A stretch of 64,000 nucleotides of DNA from Paenibacillus sp. LHD-38 (GCF_031157315.1 NZ_JAVIFU010000001.1:1-64000); one strand, 5' to 3'; shown: positions 32,591-41,634, numbered from the stretch's first letter. Notes: generated by a model from the sequence alone, not told the origin. Translations and numbers: made by a program.

Positions 32591-32947
32591 TTACCTCCCT
32601 GTGGTGGCAAGTCCATCCTTAACCTCTTCTTTTGTGGAGGAAAGAGAATCCATAATATTTTCATTTGATTTTTTAGCGTGATCCATCAAATCGCCGGCTT
32701 CGTCTTTAATGTTAGTTGCCAGGTCCTTTGTGTTTTGACCAGCCGTTGTTGCCAATTCTTTTGTTGTTTGTCCTACTGTAGTGGCAATATCCTTTGTTCT
32801 CTCGCTAATGGCTTTGAACTTATTCGAGAGATCCTCTCGAAGGTTTGCGCCTGTTTTTGGTGCAAAAAGCAGAGCCGAAATGGCACCGATGGCACCTCCT
32901 ACAATTGCGCCTACCAATACGCCGTTACTAGAGTTTTCTCGTGACAT
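32591..32947 (-). CDS. YtxH-domain general stress protein
   Basis: A 118-residue protein. An N-terminal glycine-zipper membrane segment (GVLVGAIVGGAIGAISALLF, residues 9-28) and the family signature LLFAPKTGANLREDL (25-39) are followed by an amphipathic helix with repeated 11-residue units (TTVGQTTKELA, TTAGQNTKDLA, then TNIKDEAGDLM), reminiscent of LEA-type repeats. YtxH-family proteins are sigma-B-dependent in B. subtilis. The start has GAGGAGAG upstream. A sigma-B-type promoter lies at 33015-33040 on this strand. Confidence 0.88.
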   Translation of the reverse strand: MSRENSSNGVLVGAIVGGAIGAISALLFAPKTGANLREDLSNKFKAISERTKDIATTVGQTTKELATTAGQNTKDLATNIKDEAGDLMDHAKKSNENIMDSLSSTKEEVKDGLATTGR

Positions 32948-33014
32948 TTAACATCTCTCCTCATTCTTTATTTGTTGATCTTGTTGATCAACTGTTTGGA
33001 TTTCTTAGTTATAT

Positions 33015-33040
33015 ATAAACGAAACCACGCTTTTTGAAAC
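33015..33040 (-). promoter_or_regulatory. Sigma-B-type promoter of the ytxH-like unit
   Basis: On the minus strand, GTTTCA (33040-33035), 14-base spacer, GTTTAT (33020-33015), about 70 bases before the start codon. Confidence 0.65.
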
Positions 33041-33370
33041 AAAATCAAAAGGAAATGATTGACAATTAGCAGGTGTTGATGCTACGATTTGTTTCAATTT
33101 CGCACTTAACTGCTAGGAATTGTGTGAAATTAGCGGAAGCGAATAATGATGAATATTGCGGGTTATTCATTTTATATGAAATCAAAGGAGGACTTTTACA
33201 ATAATTAAAAAGCGTATATGGGATGAGATGTGATGTTCGATTTAGAAAACATTATGATTATTCTGTGAAAATGGTAAATTTTTGAGTAAATTATTCCGAT
33301 AAATAGGTTGCCTGCATATTTTACCTGCGAAGAAACCTACGAGAAAATAGAGAGAAAAAGGAGAAAAATC
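33041..33370. other. AT-rich intergenic region, no gene seen
   Basis: It contains a TTGACA hexamer at 33059-33064 but no good -10 at standard spacing. I see no repeat copy, hairpin or coding signal. It must include the promoter of the gene at 33371. Confidence 0.4.
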
Positions 33371-33964
33371 ATGTTTAAACGAGTGGAGAACGAGCTGGAG
33401 TTAGCCATGTTTAACGGCATTTGGACAACCGTCTGGATGGAGAAGGGGTTTGAACTTGAATTTTCTAATCAGACTCTTGAGAGATTTATCGTTGTGACAC
33501 CGGAAGGACATTATGTAGGAACCTCTGAAATTAAGCCCTATAGCTTAACTTCAAGCTCTATTAACGCTGCGGGTCCCTTTCAAACGAACCCCAAAGTCGT
33601 TGAAGCAGACGGTGCAGTTGCAGAGATCGATAAGATGGCTCTGCTTAGACCGTACCGCGGACGCTATATTTCAGATTTGCTTTCTTCGGCTGTGTATATT
33701 GCGGAGAAGCTGCATTTGAAATACTTTGTTTCGCTGCTGGAGCCGAAATTTCTGAGGGCGCTTCGAATTTCGTATCAGGTTCCGTTAGAGAAGGTGGGAG
33801 AGAAGGTTTTCTACAAAGGCGATGATGTCGTTCCGGTTTTGTTCGATATGGAGCAAATGTACCGTAACAAGCATCGCTATGATTGGCTTGTCTATCCGCT
33901 GGAGTCGGTCCTTGTTGCAAACGGAGCGGGAGGTGCTGGGCAAAGCGAAGCAATTAAGCTTTAG
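33371..33964 (+). CDS. GNAT-fold acyltransferase-like protein
   Basis: A 197-residue soluble protein with features of the N-acyl amino-acid synthase/autoinducer-synthase branch of GNATs rather than ordinary acetyltransferases: N-terminal [21 protein letters not shown], then a central strand-helix [20 protein letters not shown] (about 98-117), where a pyrophosphate-binding loop would sit, and a late [20 protein letters not shown] 33371 follows AAAAGGAG; the frame extends upstream but lacks a ribosome site there. It lies 35 bases before a methyl-accepting chemotaxis protein and is probably co-transcribed. Whether it makes an acyl signal is speculative. Confidence 0.6.
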   Translation: MFKRVENELELAMFNGIWTTVWMEKGFELEFSNQTLERFIVVTPEGHYVGTSEIKPYSLTSSSINAAGPFQTNPKVVEADGAVAEIDKMALLRPYRGRYISDLLSSAVYIAEKLHLKYFVSLLEPKFLRALRISYQVPLEKVGEKVFYKGDDVVPVLFDMEQMYRNKHRYDWLVYPLESVLVANGAGGAGQSEAIKL

Positions 33965-33999
33965 AAACGAATAGTTTACTCAGAAAAGGCGGAAATGTC

Positions 34000-35481
34000 A
34001 TGAAAAGAGAATTGACAGAACTAGACAAACGAAATCGATTGTTAATAAAAATTCTATGGAGCCTCTTAGCTCTTGGGATCGCTACAGATCTGGCTATCGG
34101 ACTCGGTGCGAACATGGTTCTCCTGTTGGCGGGTGTCGGAACATTTTTGTGCGGAGCAGCTACTTTCATGACATACCGTGGAATTTTAACGGGCTATATT
34201 AAATATGCCGTACCGTTTATTTTGACCATCATCGTCAGCTTATTGATTGTGTCGGACCCCAATCCGATTGTAAGCACCTATTTCTTGGTGTATGTGAATC
34301 TTGCAATCATTACATTGTATGCCGATTATAGGCCTATCATTTTGACTGGGGTACTCGGAGCTGCGTTAAGCACTTATCTGTTTCTTGATCCCGTGCTGCA
34401 GCCAAAGCTGTTTCCGGATGAATCGCTTGTCTACCTGTACCTGTACTTAATATTTGCGACGGCTGCTCTTGCATTCTCCGCCGGTTTTAGCGGTAAGCTT
34501 CAGCGGCAGGTGACGGACAAGCAGCGTGAAGCCTTAGCTTCAAAGGATATGGCAGAAGCGCTGCTGGCTAAGCTCAATTCCTCCATTCAGGTATTGACGG
34601 AATTCAGCAGCAGCCAACAGACGACCGTTCGTTCCACGGGTGATATCTCGAAAGAAGTAACCGCTACGTTCTCCGAAATGTCGGCAGCGATCGAGAAGCA
34701 AACAGGGACAATTCTAAACATCAGCGAATCCTCGCAGGTCATTGACGCTTCTGTGAAGCAGCTGTTGGAAGGAACGGAGCTTTTGCAGCAATACTCCGCA
34801 GACAATGCCGAATTAACCGTTCAAAATCGCGAGCAAATGACGGCTTTATCAAAAGAGGTCGAGAGCGTGCGTTCCATTATCACGCATACGGTTGAAATGA
34901 TGGCGCAGCTCAACGAACAAAATGATCGCGTTAGTTCGATTGTCGGCACCATAGGCGACATTGCCGAACAAACGAATTTGCTTGCGCTGAACGCGGCAAT
35001 TGAAGCAGCCCGCGCCGGCGAACATGGCCGGGGCTTTGCGGTAGTATCCGGCGAGGTTCGGAAGCTTGCGGATAACGCAAGAGAGGCAACGAAAGAAATA
35101 TCCGATATTTTATCGGGTATCCGCTCTCAAATTAGCGCCGTTCACGAGCAGGTTGAAAACGGACAGGCTGCGGTAACGACAAGCAGAGATGTTTCAAAGC
35201 AGGTGCAGCAGCTTATCGATCGCATTAATGACAATACGGAGCTTGTCAAACGTCATTCTGATGCGGTAGGCAGCTCAGCCAATGAGCTCCATCTTCGGTA
35301 TTCCAATATGGCGGATGAAATGGTCAATATTGCGGCTACGACGGAACAAAATATGGCTTCGGTAGAAGAAGTTCACGCCAGCATGGAGACGCAGGATATC
35401 AAAATCCATACGATGGTTGAAGAGTATGCGCAGTTGGATCAATTATTATCAGAGCTTAAGCAAATGGCAGAAAAGATTTAA
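34000..35481 (+). CDS. Methyl-accepting chemotaxis protein with six-TM sensor region
   Basis: A 493-residue receptor. The N-terminal 165 residues form about six membrane helices (for example [20 protein letters not shown] and [20 protein letters not shown]) with almost no extracellular loop, so it probably senses a membrane state or a hydrophobic ligand. No HAMP domain is visible. The cytoplasmic signalling helices run about 200-493, with the conserved hairpin tip [40 protein letters not shown] and the methylation helices on each side. The start has AAAAGGCGG upstream. It is paired with the GNAT-like gene just before it. A terminator follows at 35568. Confidence 0.9.
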   Translation: MKRELTELDKRNRLLIKILWSLLALGIATDLAIGLGANMVLLLAGVGTFLCGAATFMTYRGILTGYIKYAVPFILTIIVSLLIVSDPNPIVSTYFLVYVNLAIITLYADYRPIILTGVLGAALSTYLFLDPVLQPKLFPDESLVYLYLYLIFATAALAFSAGFSGKLQRQVTDKQREALASKDMAEALLAKLNSSIQVLTEFSSSQQTTVRSTGDISKEVTATFSEMSAAIEKQTGTILNISESSQVIDASVKQLLEGTELLQQYSADNAELTVQNREQMTALSKEVESVRSIITHTVEMMAQLNEQNDRVSSIVGTIGDIAEQTNLLALNAAIEAARAGEHGRGFAVVSGEVRKLADNAREATKEISDILSGIRSQISAVHEQVENGQAAVTTSRDVSKQVQQLIDRINDNTELVKRHSDAVGSSANELHLRYSNMADEMVNIAATTEQNMASVEEVHASMETQDIKIHTMVEEYAQLDQLLSELKQMAEKI

Positions 35482-35567
35482 AATCTTGCTTCGGCGAAAT
35501 TCAAGGTAGCTTAACATAACCGCCTGAGTTGATAATAACGTCATTTCGCTAAATTTAAGTTAAAAGA

Positions 35568-35607
35568 AAGACCTATGTATCCCTAACACGGCCGCATAGG
35601 TCTTTTG
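35568..35607 (+). terminator. Rho-independent terminator
   Basis: AAGACCTATG pairs with CATAGGTCTT, followed by TTTTGG. It ends the GNAT/MCP unit. Confidence 0.85.
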
Positions 35608-35750
35608 GCATTTTATCATCATTCGAAAAACAAAATCTTTAAATACAGAACAGACTATGTTATATTATTTAACATAATCAAGACAATGTGAATAATCATT
35701 CGTATTTTAGGGTTGTTTGTCAGGTAACATGTCATAAAATCAAATAATAA

Positions 35751-35847
35751 TAGTTTTCTAGGGTTCCGCGAACCATTTGTTCGGACTGGACCAAGAGGGA
35801 ACGCACAGCTTGCTGTGTTCACGGAGGGATAAAAGCCCGGGAGGTTG
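35751..35847 (+). ncRNA. ykkC-class riboswitch aptamer, guanidine-I-like
   Basis: The conserved blocks of the ykkC RNA are present in order: CTAGGGTTCCG at 35758-35768, GGACTGGACCAAGAGGGAAC at 35783-35802, GCACAGCTTGCTGTG, and ACGGAGGGATAAAAGCCCGG from 35821 ending GGGAGG. In established families, subtype 1 of ykkC binds guanidine; subtype 2 variants bind ppGpp, PRPP or nucleoside diphosphates. The extent of conservation fits subtype 1. The 3' end of the aptamer overlaps the terminator stem, so ligand binding would prevent termination and switch on the permease gene. Confidence 0.85.
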
Positions 35848-35876
35848 TCTAACGACAATACCTCCCGGGCTTTTCT
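35833..35876 (+). terminator. Riboswitch-controlled terminator (expression platform)
   Basis: AAGCCCGGGAGGTTGTC pairs with GACAATACCTCCCGGGCTT, followed by TTTTC. The left arm is also the last conserved block of the aptamer, so the two folds are mutually exclusive. Confidence 0.88.
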
Positions 35877-35922
35877 TGTTTTATTACCCACAAGAAATAA
35901 AAACAATATGGCAGAGGTGTAA

Positions 35923-37284
35923 ATGATGGAAGAAAAAGTGACGTATAAAAAGACGTTAACGTTGTTTCAGGTTGTTGCCCTGGGTTTGGCGTGGATGTCG
36001 CCTATGATTTATTTTACCGTATACGGTCTTGCCTACGAAGGCTCTAAAGGCATGATGACGGGCTCGTACAGCATGGCGGCGGCAACTATTCTATTAACTG
36101 CAATAAGTTATATCGTAATGTCCAAAAGATTTACATCCTCTGCCTCGGCTTATACGTATGTCAAAAAGGCTATCCATCCGTATGCGGGCTTTTTGGTCGG
36201 GTGGGTCGTGCTGCTCGAATATATATTTTCCCCTGTCATCTCTTGCCTGACATTTGGTCTTTATATGCATGCGCAGTTTCCGGATATACCGGCATCGCTA
36301 TGGATTATTGCGATCAATCTTATTTTTGCTGCCGTGAACATCGTGGGGATTAGGTTTTCGGCAGGCATCAGCAAAATATTTGTGGTTGTACAAATTTTGT
36401 TTATTGCCGTGTTTTGCTCTTACTTACTTAAAGGACTGGCCGGTGGCGCTGCAGCGGTTGCCGTACAGCCTCTGCTGCCCCAGGGTGATTGGGGAATCTC
36501 GACGATTCTGACCGGCGCGTCATTGGTCTGCTTTTCCTTTCTTGGCTTTGACACGGTTACCACCTTGGCGGATGAAACGATTAATGCCCGCAAAACGATA
36601 CCCCGCGCCATTATGCTGATCGTTCTTATTGCATCCGTCATGTATATCGTCGTTTCCGCTCTAACAAAGCTGGTTTTTCCAAGTCTTGTTTTCTCGGATG
36701 CGGATGCAGCGGGCTTTGAGCTTATGAAGCTGGTCGGCGGGGCAGGGCTTCAATCGATTTTCATTTCGGTGCTTATCCTGGCTGTGTTTACGCAGGGGGT
36801 TATTGCCGTAACGAGCGCATCCAGATTGCTGCATGTTATGGGGACGGACTCGACGCTGCCCAAACGATTTTTCGGAAAGCTGCATGCCAAATATAAAACG
36901 CCGGTCAACAGTATTGCGGTTGTATGTATAGTATCCTTGCTTGCTCTGGTTCTAAACTTGGAAACGGCGATCAAATTCGTTAGCCTCGGCGCGTTAACGG
37001 CATTTGTGTTTGTGAACGGATCGGTCATTGTACAGTTGTATGTGAAAGAGAAAAAGCGATCTTTTAAGCAGACGATCGTTTACCTTGTTATTCCGCTTTG
37101 CGGCGCCTGCTTCGTTGGCTGGCTGCTCACGCTGCTTGATCGAACTGCCTTATACATGGGGCTCTGTTGGCTGCTTATCGGAGTCGCTTATCAACTGTAC
37201 CGCTCAAGGCTGACGGTTACCGCTATTTTGCTTCGAATGGGTTTAGAGAAATCGCCATCTTCCGTAAAGCGGCAAAGGACATAA
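35923..37284 (+). CDS. APC-superfamily amino acid/polyamine permease under riboswitch control
   Basis: A 453-residue membrane transporter with 12 predicted helices. The N-terminal LTLFQVVALGLAWMSPMIYF (about 12-31) and the helix-8 region correspond to the APC substrate site; it resembles cationic or aromatic amino-acid and putrescine-type permeases. It lies directly downstream of the ykkC-class riboswitch and terminator, with AGAGGTG before the ATG. Control by a guanidine-sensing RNA suggests that it carries guanidine or a guanidino or related compound, in or out. The direct evidence for substrate is only this context. Confidence 0.85.
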   Translation: MMEEKVTYKKTLTLFQVVALGLAWMSPMIYFTVYGLAYEGSKGMMTGSYSMAAATILLTAISYIVMSKRFTSSASAYTYVKKAIHPYAGFLVGWVVLLEYIFSPVISCLTFGLYMHAQFPDIPASLWIIAINLIFAAVNIVGIRFSAGISKIFVVVQILFIAVFCSYLLKGLAGGAAAVAVQPLLPQGDWGISTILTGASLVCFSFLGFDTVTTLADETINARKTIPRAIMLIVLIASVMYIVVSALTKLVFPSLVFSDADAAGFELMKLVGGAGLQSIFISVLILAVFTQGVIAVTSASRLLHVMGTDSTLPKRFFGKLHAKYKTPVNSIAVVCIVSLLALVLNLETAIKFVSLGALTAFVFVNGSVIVQLYVKEKKRSFKQTIVYLVIPLCGACFVGWLLTLLDRTALYMGLCWLLIGVAYQLYRSRLTVTAILLRMGLEKSPSSVKRQRT

Positions 37285-37306
37285 AAAAGGTTTGTTTTGG
37301 AAAACC

Positions 37307-37345
37307 GGAGGTTTAGCTTATAAAGCTAGGCCTCCTTTTTTTATA
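37307..37345 (+). terminator. Rho-independent terminator
   Basis: GGAGGTTTAGCTT pairs with AAGCTAGGCCTCC, then a run of seven T. Confidence 0.88.
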
Positions 37346-37357
37346 CGCAACTAATGA

Positions 37358-37408
37358 TTGCCAATTAACGATATATCGTATAGTATTCTAATTAATACGA
37401 TATATCGT
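37358..37408 (+). promoter_or_regulatory. PadR promoter with two palindromic operators
   Basis: A perfect 12-bp palindrome ACGATATATCGT occurs at 37368-37379 and 37397-37408, 29 bases apart. A promoter TTGCCA (37358-37363), 17-base spacer, TAGTAT (37381-37386) has the first palindrome in its spacer and the second near the transcript start. Autorepression by the PadR product of the next gene is the simplest reading. Confidence 0.8.
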
Positions 37409-37427
37409 TAACGGAGGAGATTGCGGA

Positions 37428-38027
37428 ATGACAGAAGTGTGGCAGCCAGAGGAACGATTATTTTTGCATCATGCAAATGAAAGAGATAACAGTGGTTCAG
37501 GCAGGCGCTATTTCAGCCGCGGCGGAGTAAAATATGCGCTGCTGGAGCTGCTGGGGAAAGAGAGCATGCATGGCTATCAAATGATGAAGGCGCTCGAAGA
37601 GCAATCGGGAGGCACTTATAAGCCAAGTGCAGGCTCGATATATCCAACCCTACAAATGCTGAGGGATCAGGGATTCGTGGAATCCTCGAAGCAGGACGGC
37701 AAGAAGATATTTGAAATCACGGAAGAAGGCAGGGTTTATTTGCTTGAGGAGAAGGAAAGCGCCGTTGATGCTTCAGACCGCCGGGAGTTTAGCAGCCCGG
37801 ATGAAGAGGGAGTGCCATGTGATCGAAACAAGCCCAATCGGCGGTTAACGCCTGCGGGCAAGGAGCTGCTTCATTTACTGAAGGCAGCTGAGCGGACGGC
37901 CGTGAACGATGCCGGCAAAGCGGTGCAGCTCCGTATCGTGCTCGATCAACTGCGTCTCGCGCTTCGCCAAATCGCTGTTGAAGCAGAAAGCAATGGCGAG
38001 GGGGATGCCTATGAGCAACAACCTTAA
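37428..38027 (+). CDS. PadR-family transcriptional regulator
   Basis: A 199-residue repressor. The PadR winged helix covers about 30-110: VKYALLELLGKESMHGYQMM, PSAGSIYPTLQMLRDQGFVE and KKIFEITEEGRVYL. The region from about 110 to 145 is a charged linker and the rest a helical dimerisation part (KELLHLLKAAERTAV, VLDQLRLALRQIAVE). An N-terminal 25-residue extension is atypical. GGAGGAG precedes the start. It heads an operon with three ABC exporter genes and overlaps the first by 17 bases, so it should control export of a toxic compound in response to it. Confidence 0.88.
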   Translation: MTEVWQPEERLFLHHANERDNSGSGRRYFSRGGVKYALLELLGKESMHGYQMMKALEEQSGGTYKPSAGSIYPTLQMLRDQGFVESSKQDGKKIFEITEEGRVYLLEEKESAVDASDRREFSSPDEEGVPCDRNKPNRRLTPAGKELLHLLKAAERTAVNDAGKAVQLRIVLDQLRLALRQIAVEAESNGEGDAYEQQP

Positions 38028-39837
38028 CTCTGCTCCCACGTTCAGGCAGGGCGGCGGCATGAGAAAATTTGGAACGGGCGAGAAGGCAAAGCCGGCAAGC
38101 ATATACAGCATGTTCATACGGATCTATAAACATGCCCAGACGCAGCTGCCTCTATTGATTGCTGCGATAGCCTGTGTTATTGCCATTTCGCTGCTGGAAT
38201 TCATCGTGCCGCAATTGACTCGTTATACGATCGACCATATTATCCCGAACCAGCTGTTCAGCAAGCTTATTCTGATTGGCGGAGGAGTATTGGGCTCGGC
38301 TGTCGCGTTAGGCGCCCTGCGGTATATCAGTACCTCGCTTATGGCCTCCGTCGGGCAAAAAGTGCTTTACAATCTTCGAAATGAGCTTTACCGGCATATG
38401 CAAAGCTTGGATGTTTCCTTCTTTGACCGCAATCGCACCGGCGATTTGATGTCACGCGTCACGAACGACGTAAGCATCCTCCAGCAGATGATTTCCTCCA
38501 GCATGATGCAATTATTTACCGATTTTTTTACCTTTACAGCCATTGCGATTTATATGCTTTGGATAGACTGGAAGCTTACGCTGCTGCTGCTTGCGACCTT
38601 CCCTTTTATGATTTTGACGACGAAAGTCTTTGGCAAGAGAATGCGATCGTCGTTCCGAACGGTGCAGGAGTCCGTGGCCGATGTCAGCGACCATTTGCAA
38701 AATACGCTGACCGGCATAAGGCTAATCAAAGCGTTTACCGCTGAGGAATACGAGTCGGAGCGGTTCTCCGAACGAACCCAGCGGAACATGGATGCGAATA
38801 TTCAGGTGACCCGCCTGCGGGCTGCTTATGAACCTATTATCGATTTTCTTAATTTTCTTGGTCTCGCTATCGTACTGGTCTTCGGCGCATGGCTGGCTAT
38901 GAAGGATCAGATGACAGTGGGCACCATTGTTGCGTTTATTGCTTATTTGCGTTTATTGCAAAATCCGGTTCGTCATTTTAGCCGCATCATGAACACGATT
39001 CAGCAATCGGCTGCCGCGTACGAGCGCATTATGGAAGTCATGAACACGAAAGCCGAGATCGTTGAACGGGAAAATGCAAGCAGTCTTCCTGTTGTAAGCG
39101 GGCATATCGTTTTTAATCATATCGATTTTGCTTATTCGAGCGATTCAACCGTGCTCAAAGATTTTCAATTGGAGCTGGAGGCTGGCAAGGTGACCGCGCT
39201 TGTCGGATCATCGGGTTCGGGCAAAACAACGATTGCGCATCTCATCGCTAGATTTTATGATCCGCAGTCTGGAGAAATAACGATTGACGGTTATTCATTA
39301 AAGGATGTCACGATAGCCTCACTTAGAGAGCAGATCGGTATTGTGTCGCAGGATATCGTCTTGTTTAACGGTTCGATTGCTGAAAATATTCGTTACGGCA
39401 ATCATCATTCGACGGATGCCGAGGTTATCGCGGCGGCTGAAGCGGCGAATGCTGCCGGCTTTATCGATTCCTTCCCGCAGGGCTATGAGACGCAAATTGG
39501 CGAACGGGGAGTAAAGCTGTCAGGAGGGCAAAAGCAGCGGCTTTCTATTGCTAGAGCTATTCTGAAAAATCCCCGGATTATCATACTGGATGAAGCTACG
39601 GCTTCGCTTGATACAGAATCGGAGCAGCACATCCAGGATGCGCTGGCGCAATTGCTCCAAGGCCGGACCTGTCTCGTTATTGCGCATCGTTTATCTACCA
39701 TTCAGAAGGCAAATCGGATTTACGTACTGGAGCAGGGGCAGATCGTTGAACATGGAACGCATGACGAGCTGCTGAACCTCCAAGGCCGTTACAGCCAGCT
39801 GTATGAATTGCAATTCCCGCAAACCGATGAAGCGTAA
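38011..39837 (+). CDS. ABC exporter half-transporter (type IV, MDR-like), first
   Basis: A 608-residue fusion of a six-helix membrane domain (about 35-330) and an ATPase (about 370-595). Walker A is GSSGSGKTT, the Q-loop is GIVSQD, the signature is LSGGQKQRLSI, Walker B is RIIILDEATASLD, and the switch His is in VIAHRLSTI. ATG 38011 follows GAGGGGG six bases upstream; earlier in-frame ATGs are less well placed. Such half-transporters work as dimers and export lipids, peptides or drugs. The 43-residue N-terminus before the first helix is longer than usual. Confidence 0.92.
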   Translation: MSNNLNSAPTFRQGGGMRKFGTGEKAKPASIYSMFIRIYKHAQTQLPLLIAAIACVIAISLLEFIVPQLTRYTIDHIIPNQLFSKLILIGGGVLGSAVALGALRYISTSLMASVGQKVLYNLRNELYRHMQSLDVSFFDRNRTGDLMSRVTNDVSILQQMISSSMMQLFTDFFTFTAIAIYMLWIDWKLTLLLLATFPFMILTTKVFGKRMRSSFRTVQESVADVSDHLQNTLTGIRLIKAFTAEEYESERFSERTQRNMDANIQVTRLRAAYEPIIDFLNFLGLAIVLVFGAWLAMKDQMTVGTIVAFIAYLRLLQNPVRHFSRIMNTIQQSAAAYERIMEVMNTKAEIVERENASSLPVVSGHIVFNHIDFAYSSDSTVLKDFQLELEAGKVTALVGSSGSGKTTIAHLIARFYDPQSGEITIDGYSLKDVTIASLREQIGIVSQDIVLFNGSIAENIRYGNHHSTDAEVIAAAEAANAAGFIDSFPQGYETQIGERGVKLSGGQKQRLSIARAILKNPRIIILDEATASLDTESEQHIQDALAQLLQGRTCLVIAHRLSTIQKANRIYVLEQGQIVEHGTHDELLNLQGRYSQLYELQFPQTDEA

Positions 39838-39870
39838 CAAAAATACTCCATTTTAGGAAGTGATCGTTTT

Positions 39871-41634
39871 TTGAAATCAAAAAGAATACTGGCAGATTTT
39901 TTTCGGAAAACGTGGTATATCTACCTGATCTCGATTTTTTTCCATTTGATTTCTAACTTGATCAATGTTTTTTTTCCAAAGGTGCTGGGTCAGTTCACGG
40001 ATAAGCTGCAATTGGGCGGATTAACGAGCAAGCTGATTGTGGACTACAGCTTGCTGCTGCTGCTGATTGGTGTCGGTCATGTGCTGTTTAACGGCTTAGC
40101 GATGTATTTGGTTATGTATGTGGGAAGAAAATTCGAGTTTCTTGTACGAAGGGGATTGTTTAAGCATTTTACCGACATGAGCGAAAAGTTCTATTCGAAG
40201 AATGGCGTCGGCAAGCTGCTCAGCTACTTTATGAATGATGTCACCGCGGTTCGCGAGTCCATCTCTATGGGCGTCAATTCGACCGCAAACGCGACGATGC
40301 TGCTGATCGCGGCGATAACCATGATGCTGCTGAGCCACATACCCTATTATTTAATATTGGCTTCTGTCTTCCCGCTGTTGCTGATCCCGGTCATCGTTGT
40401 CTATCTCGGTCCGATTATTAGAAAGAGGTCGCTCGAGGTGCAGGAAGCGCTGGGCACGATGACGGAAACCGCGGAAGAGCAATTCGGCGGGATAAGGGTG
40501 ACCAAGAAATTTGCGGTCGAAGACATTATGAATGAGCGTTTTGGCAAAACCGTAGAGCAAATCAGGCATAAGCAATTGCGTCTGGTGCGGGTTTCATCAT
40601 TCTTTCAGGCGTTGATTCCATTTCTGGGGGCAATCGCTTTAATTATCGGGCTTGCTTTTGGCGGCTATTTGACGATTACGAAGCAGATTACACTCGGTAA
40701 TTTTGTTGCCTTAACGCTCTATATCCGAATGCTGATGAATCCGCTTCAGCAAATTGGTAACGTAATCAATTCCATTCAACGCTCGCGCGCTTCTCTGGAG
40801 AGGTTGAACGGCCTGCTCGCGCAGCAATCGGATATTGTCGAGCTGGATCATGCTAAGGCTGTAAATTTGGAGGATGCAGGGATCACTGTTCGGAATTTGA
40901 CGTTCGCTTACGATCCAGGTTCGAATCCCGTCCTGCGAAATATAAGCATGAATGTGAAAGCCGGTACGACCCTAGGCATCATCGGCCGAACAGGCAGCGG
41001 TAAGACAACCTTGATGAAGCTGCTGCTCCGCACCTTTGATCCGCCTCCCGGCACCATCGTGTACGGGCAGACGGATGTGAGAGAGATGACGCTTGCGAGC
41101 TTGCGCAATCAAATTGCCTATGTACCCCAGGATGGCTTCTTATTCAGTACGACGATTAAAGAAAATATCGCTTTCTCTAACAGAGAGCTTGATCTTGACG
41201 CCGTTGAGGCTGCTGCTAAGCATGCCCAAATCTACGATAATATCATTGAGCTGCCGAATCAGTTCGAAACCAGGCTCGGGGAGCGCGGCTTAACCTTATC
41301 GGGCGGCCAGCGCCAGCGAACGAGCCTTGCGCGGGGAATCGTCAAGAATGCTCCTATTATGATTTTGGATGATAGCGTCAGTGCGGTTGACGCGGTGACG
41401 GAGAAGGGCATTATTGAAGCGCTCCAAACCGATCGAAACGGCAAAACGACGATCATTATTGCGCACCGCATCAGTGCAATTAAACATGCGGATGAAATTA
41501 TCGTACTGGATGACGGTATGATCGTACAGCGGGGAACGCATGCTGAGCTGCTCATGCAGCAAGGACTCTATGCTACGCTTCATGCCATACAGGAGGAGGG
41601 GAGTCAACATGCGACCGGCACAAGCCATTCATAA
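39871..41634 (+). CDS. ABC exporter half-transporter, second (YheI-like position)
   Basis: A 587-residue membrane-ATPase fusion. The membrane domain is about 10-315 and the ATPase about 340-575, with Walker A GRTGSGKTT, Q-loop AYVPQD, signature LSGGQRQRTSLARG, Walker B IMILDDSVSAVDA (Asp-Asp in place of Asp-Glu at the catalytic position) and switch IIAHRIS. The missing catalytic Glu makes its own ATP site weak or degenerate, as in the heterodimeric YheI/YheH-type exporters, where one site is non-canonical. TTG 39871 with AGGAAGTG upstream is the start. It probably pairs with the third gene. Confidence 0.88.
   Translation: MKSKRILADFFRKTWYIYLISIFFHLISNLINVFFPKVLGQFTDKLQLGGLTSKLIVDYSLLLLLIGVGHVLFNGLAMYLVMYVGRKFEFLVRRGLFKHFTDMSEKFYSKNGVGKLLSYFMNDVTAVRESISMGVNSTANATMLLIAAITMMLLSHIPYYLILASVFPLLLIPVIVVYLGPIIRKRSLEVQEALGTMTETAEEQFGGIRVTKKFAVEDIMNERFGKTVEQIRHKQLRLVRVSSFFQALIPFLGAIALIIGLAFGGYLTITKQITLGNFVALTLYIRMLMNPLQQIGNVINSIQRSRASLERLNGLLAQQSDIVELDHAKAVNLEDAGITVRNLTFAYDPGSNPVLRNISMNVKAGTTLGIIGRTGSGKTTLMKLLLRTFDPPPGTIVYGQTDVREMTLASLRNQIAYVPQDGFLFSTTIKENIAFSNRELDLDAVEAAAKHAQIYDNIIELPNQFETRLGERGLTLSGGQRQRTSLARGIVKNAPIMILDDSVSAVDAVTEKGIIEALQTDRNGKTTIIIAHRISAIKHADEIIVLDDGMIVQRGTHAELLMQQGLYATLHAIQEEGSQHATGTSHS

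Noticed and set aside
33645-33953. Minus-strand 102-residue frame in the GNAT-like gene
   Set aside because: Composition (Pro, Ala, Ser, Arg) is typical of an antisense reading, with no ribosome site.
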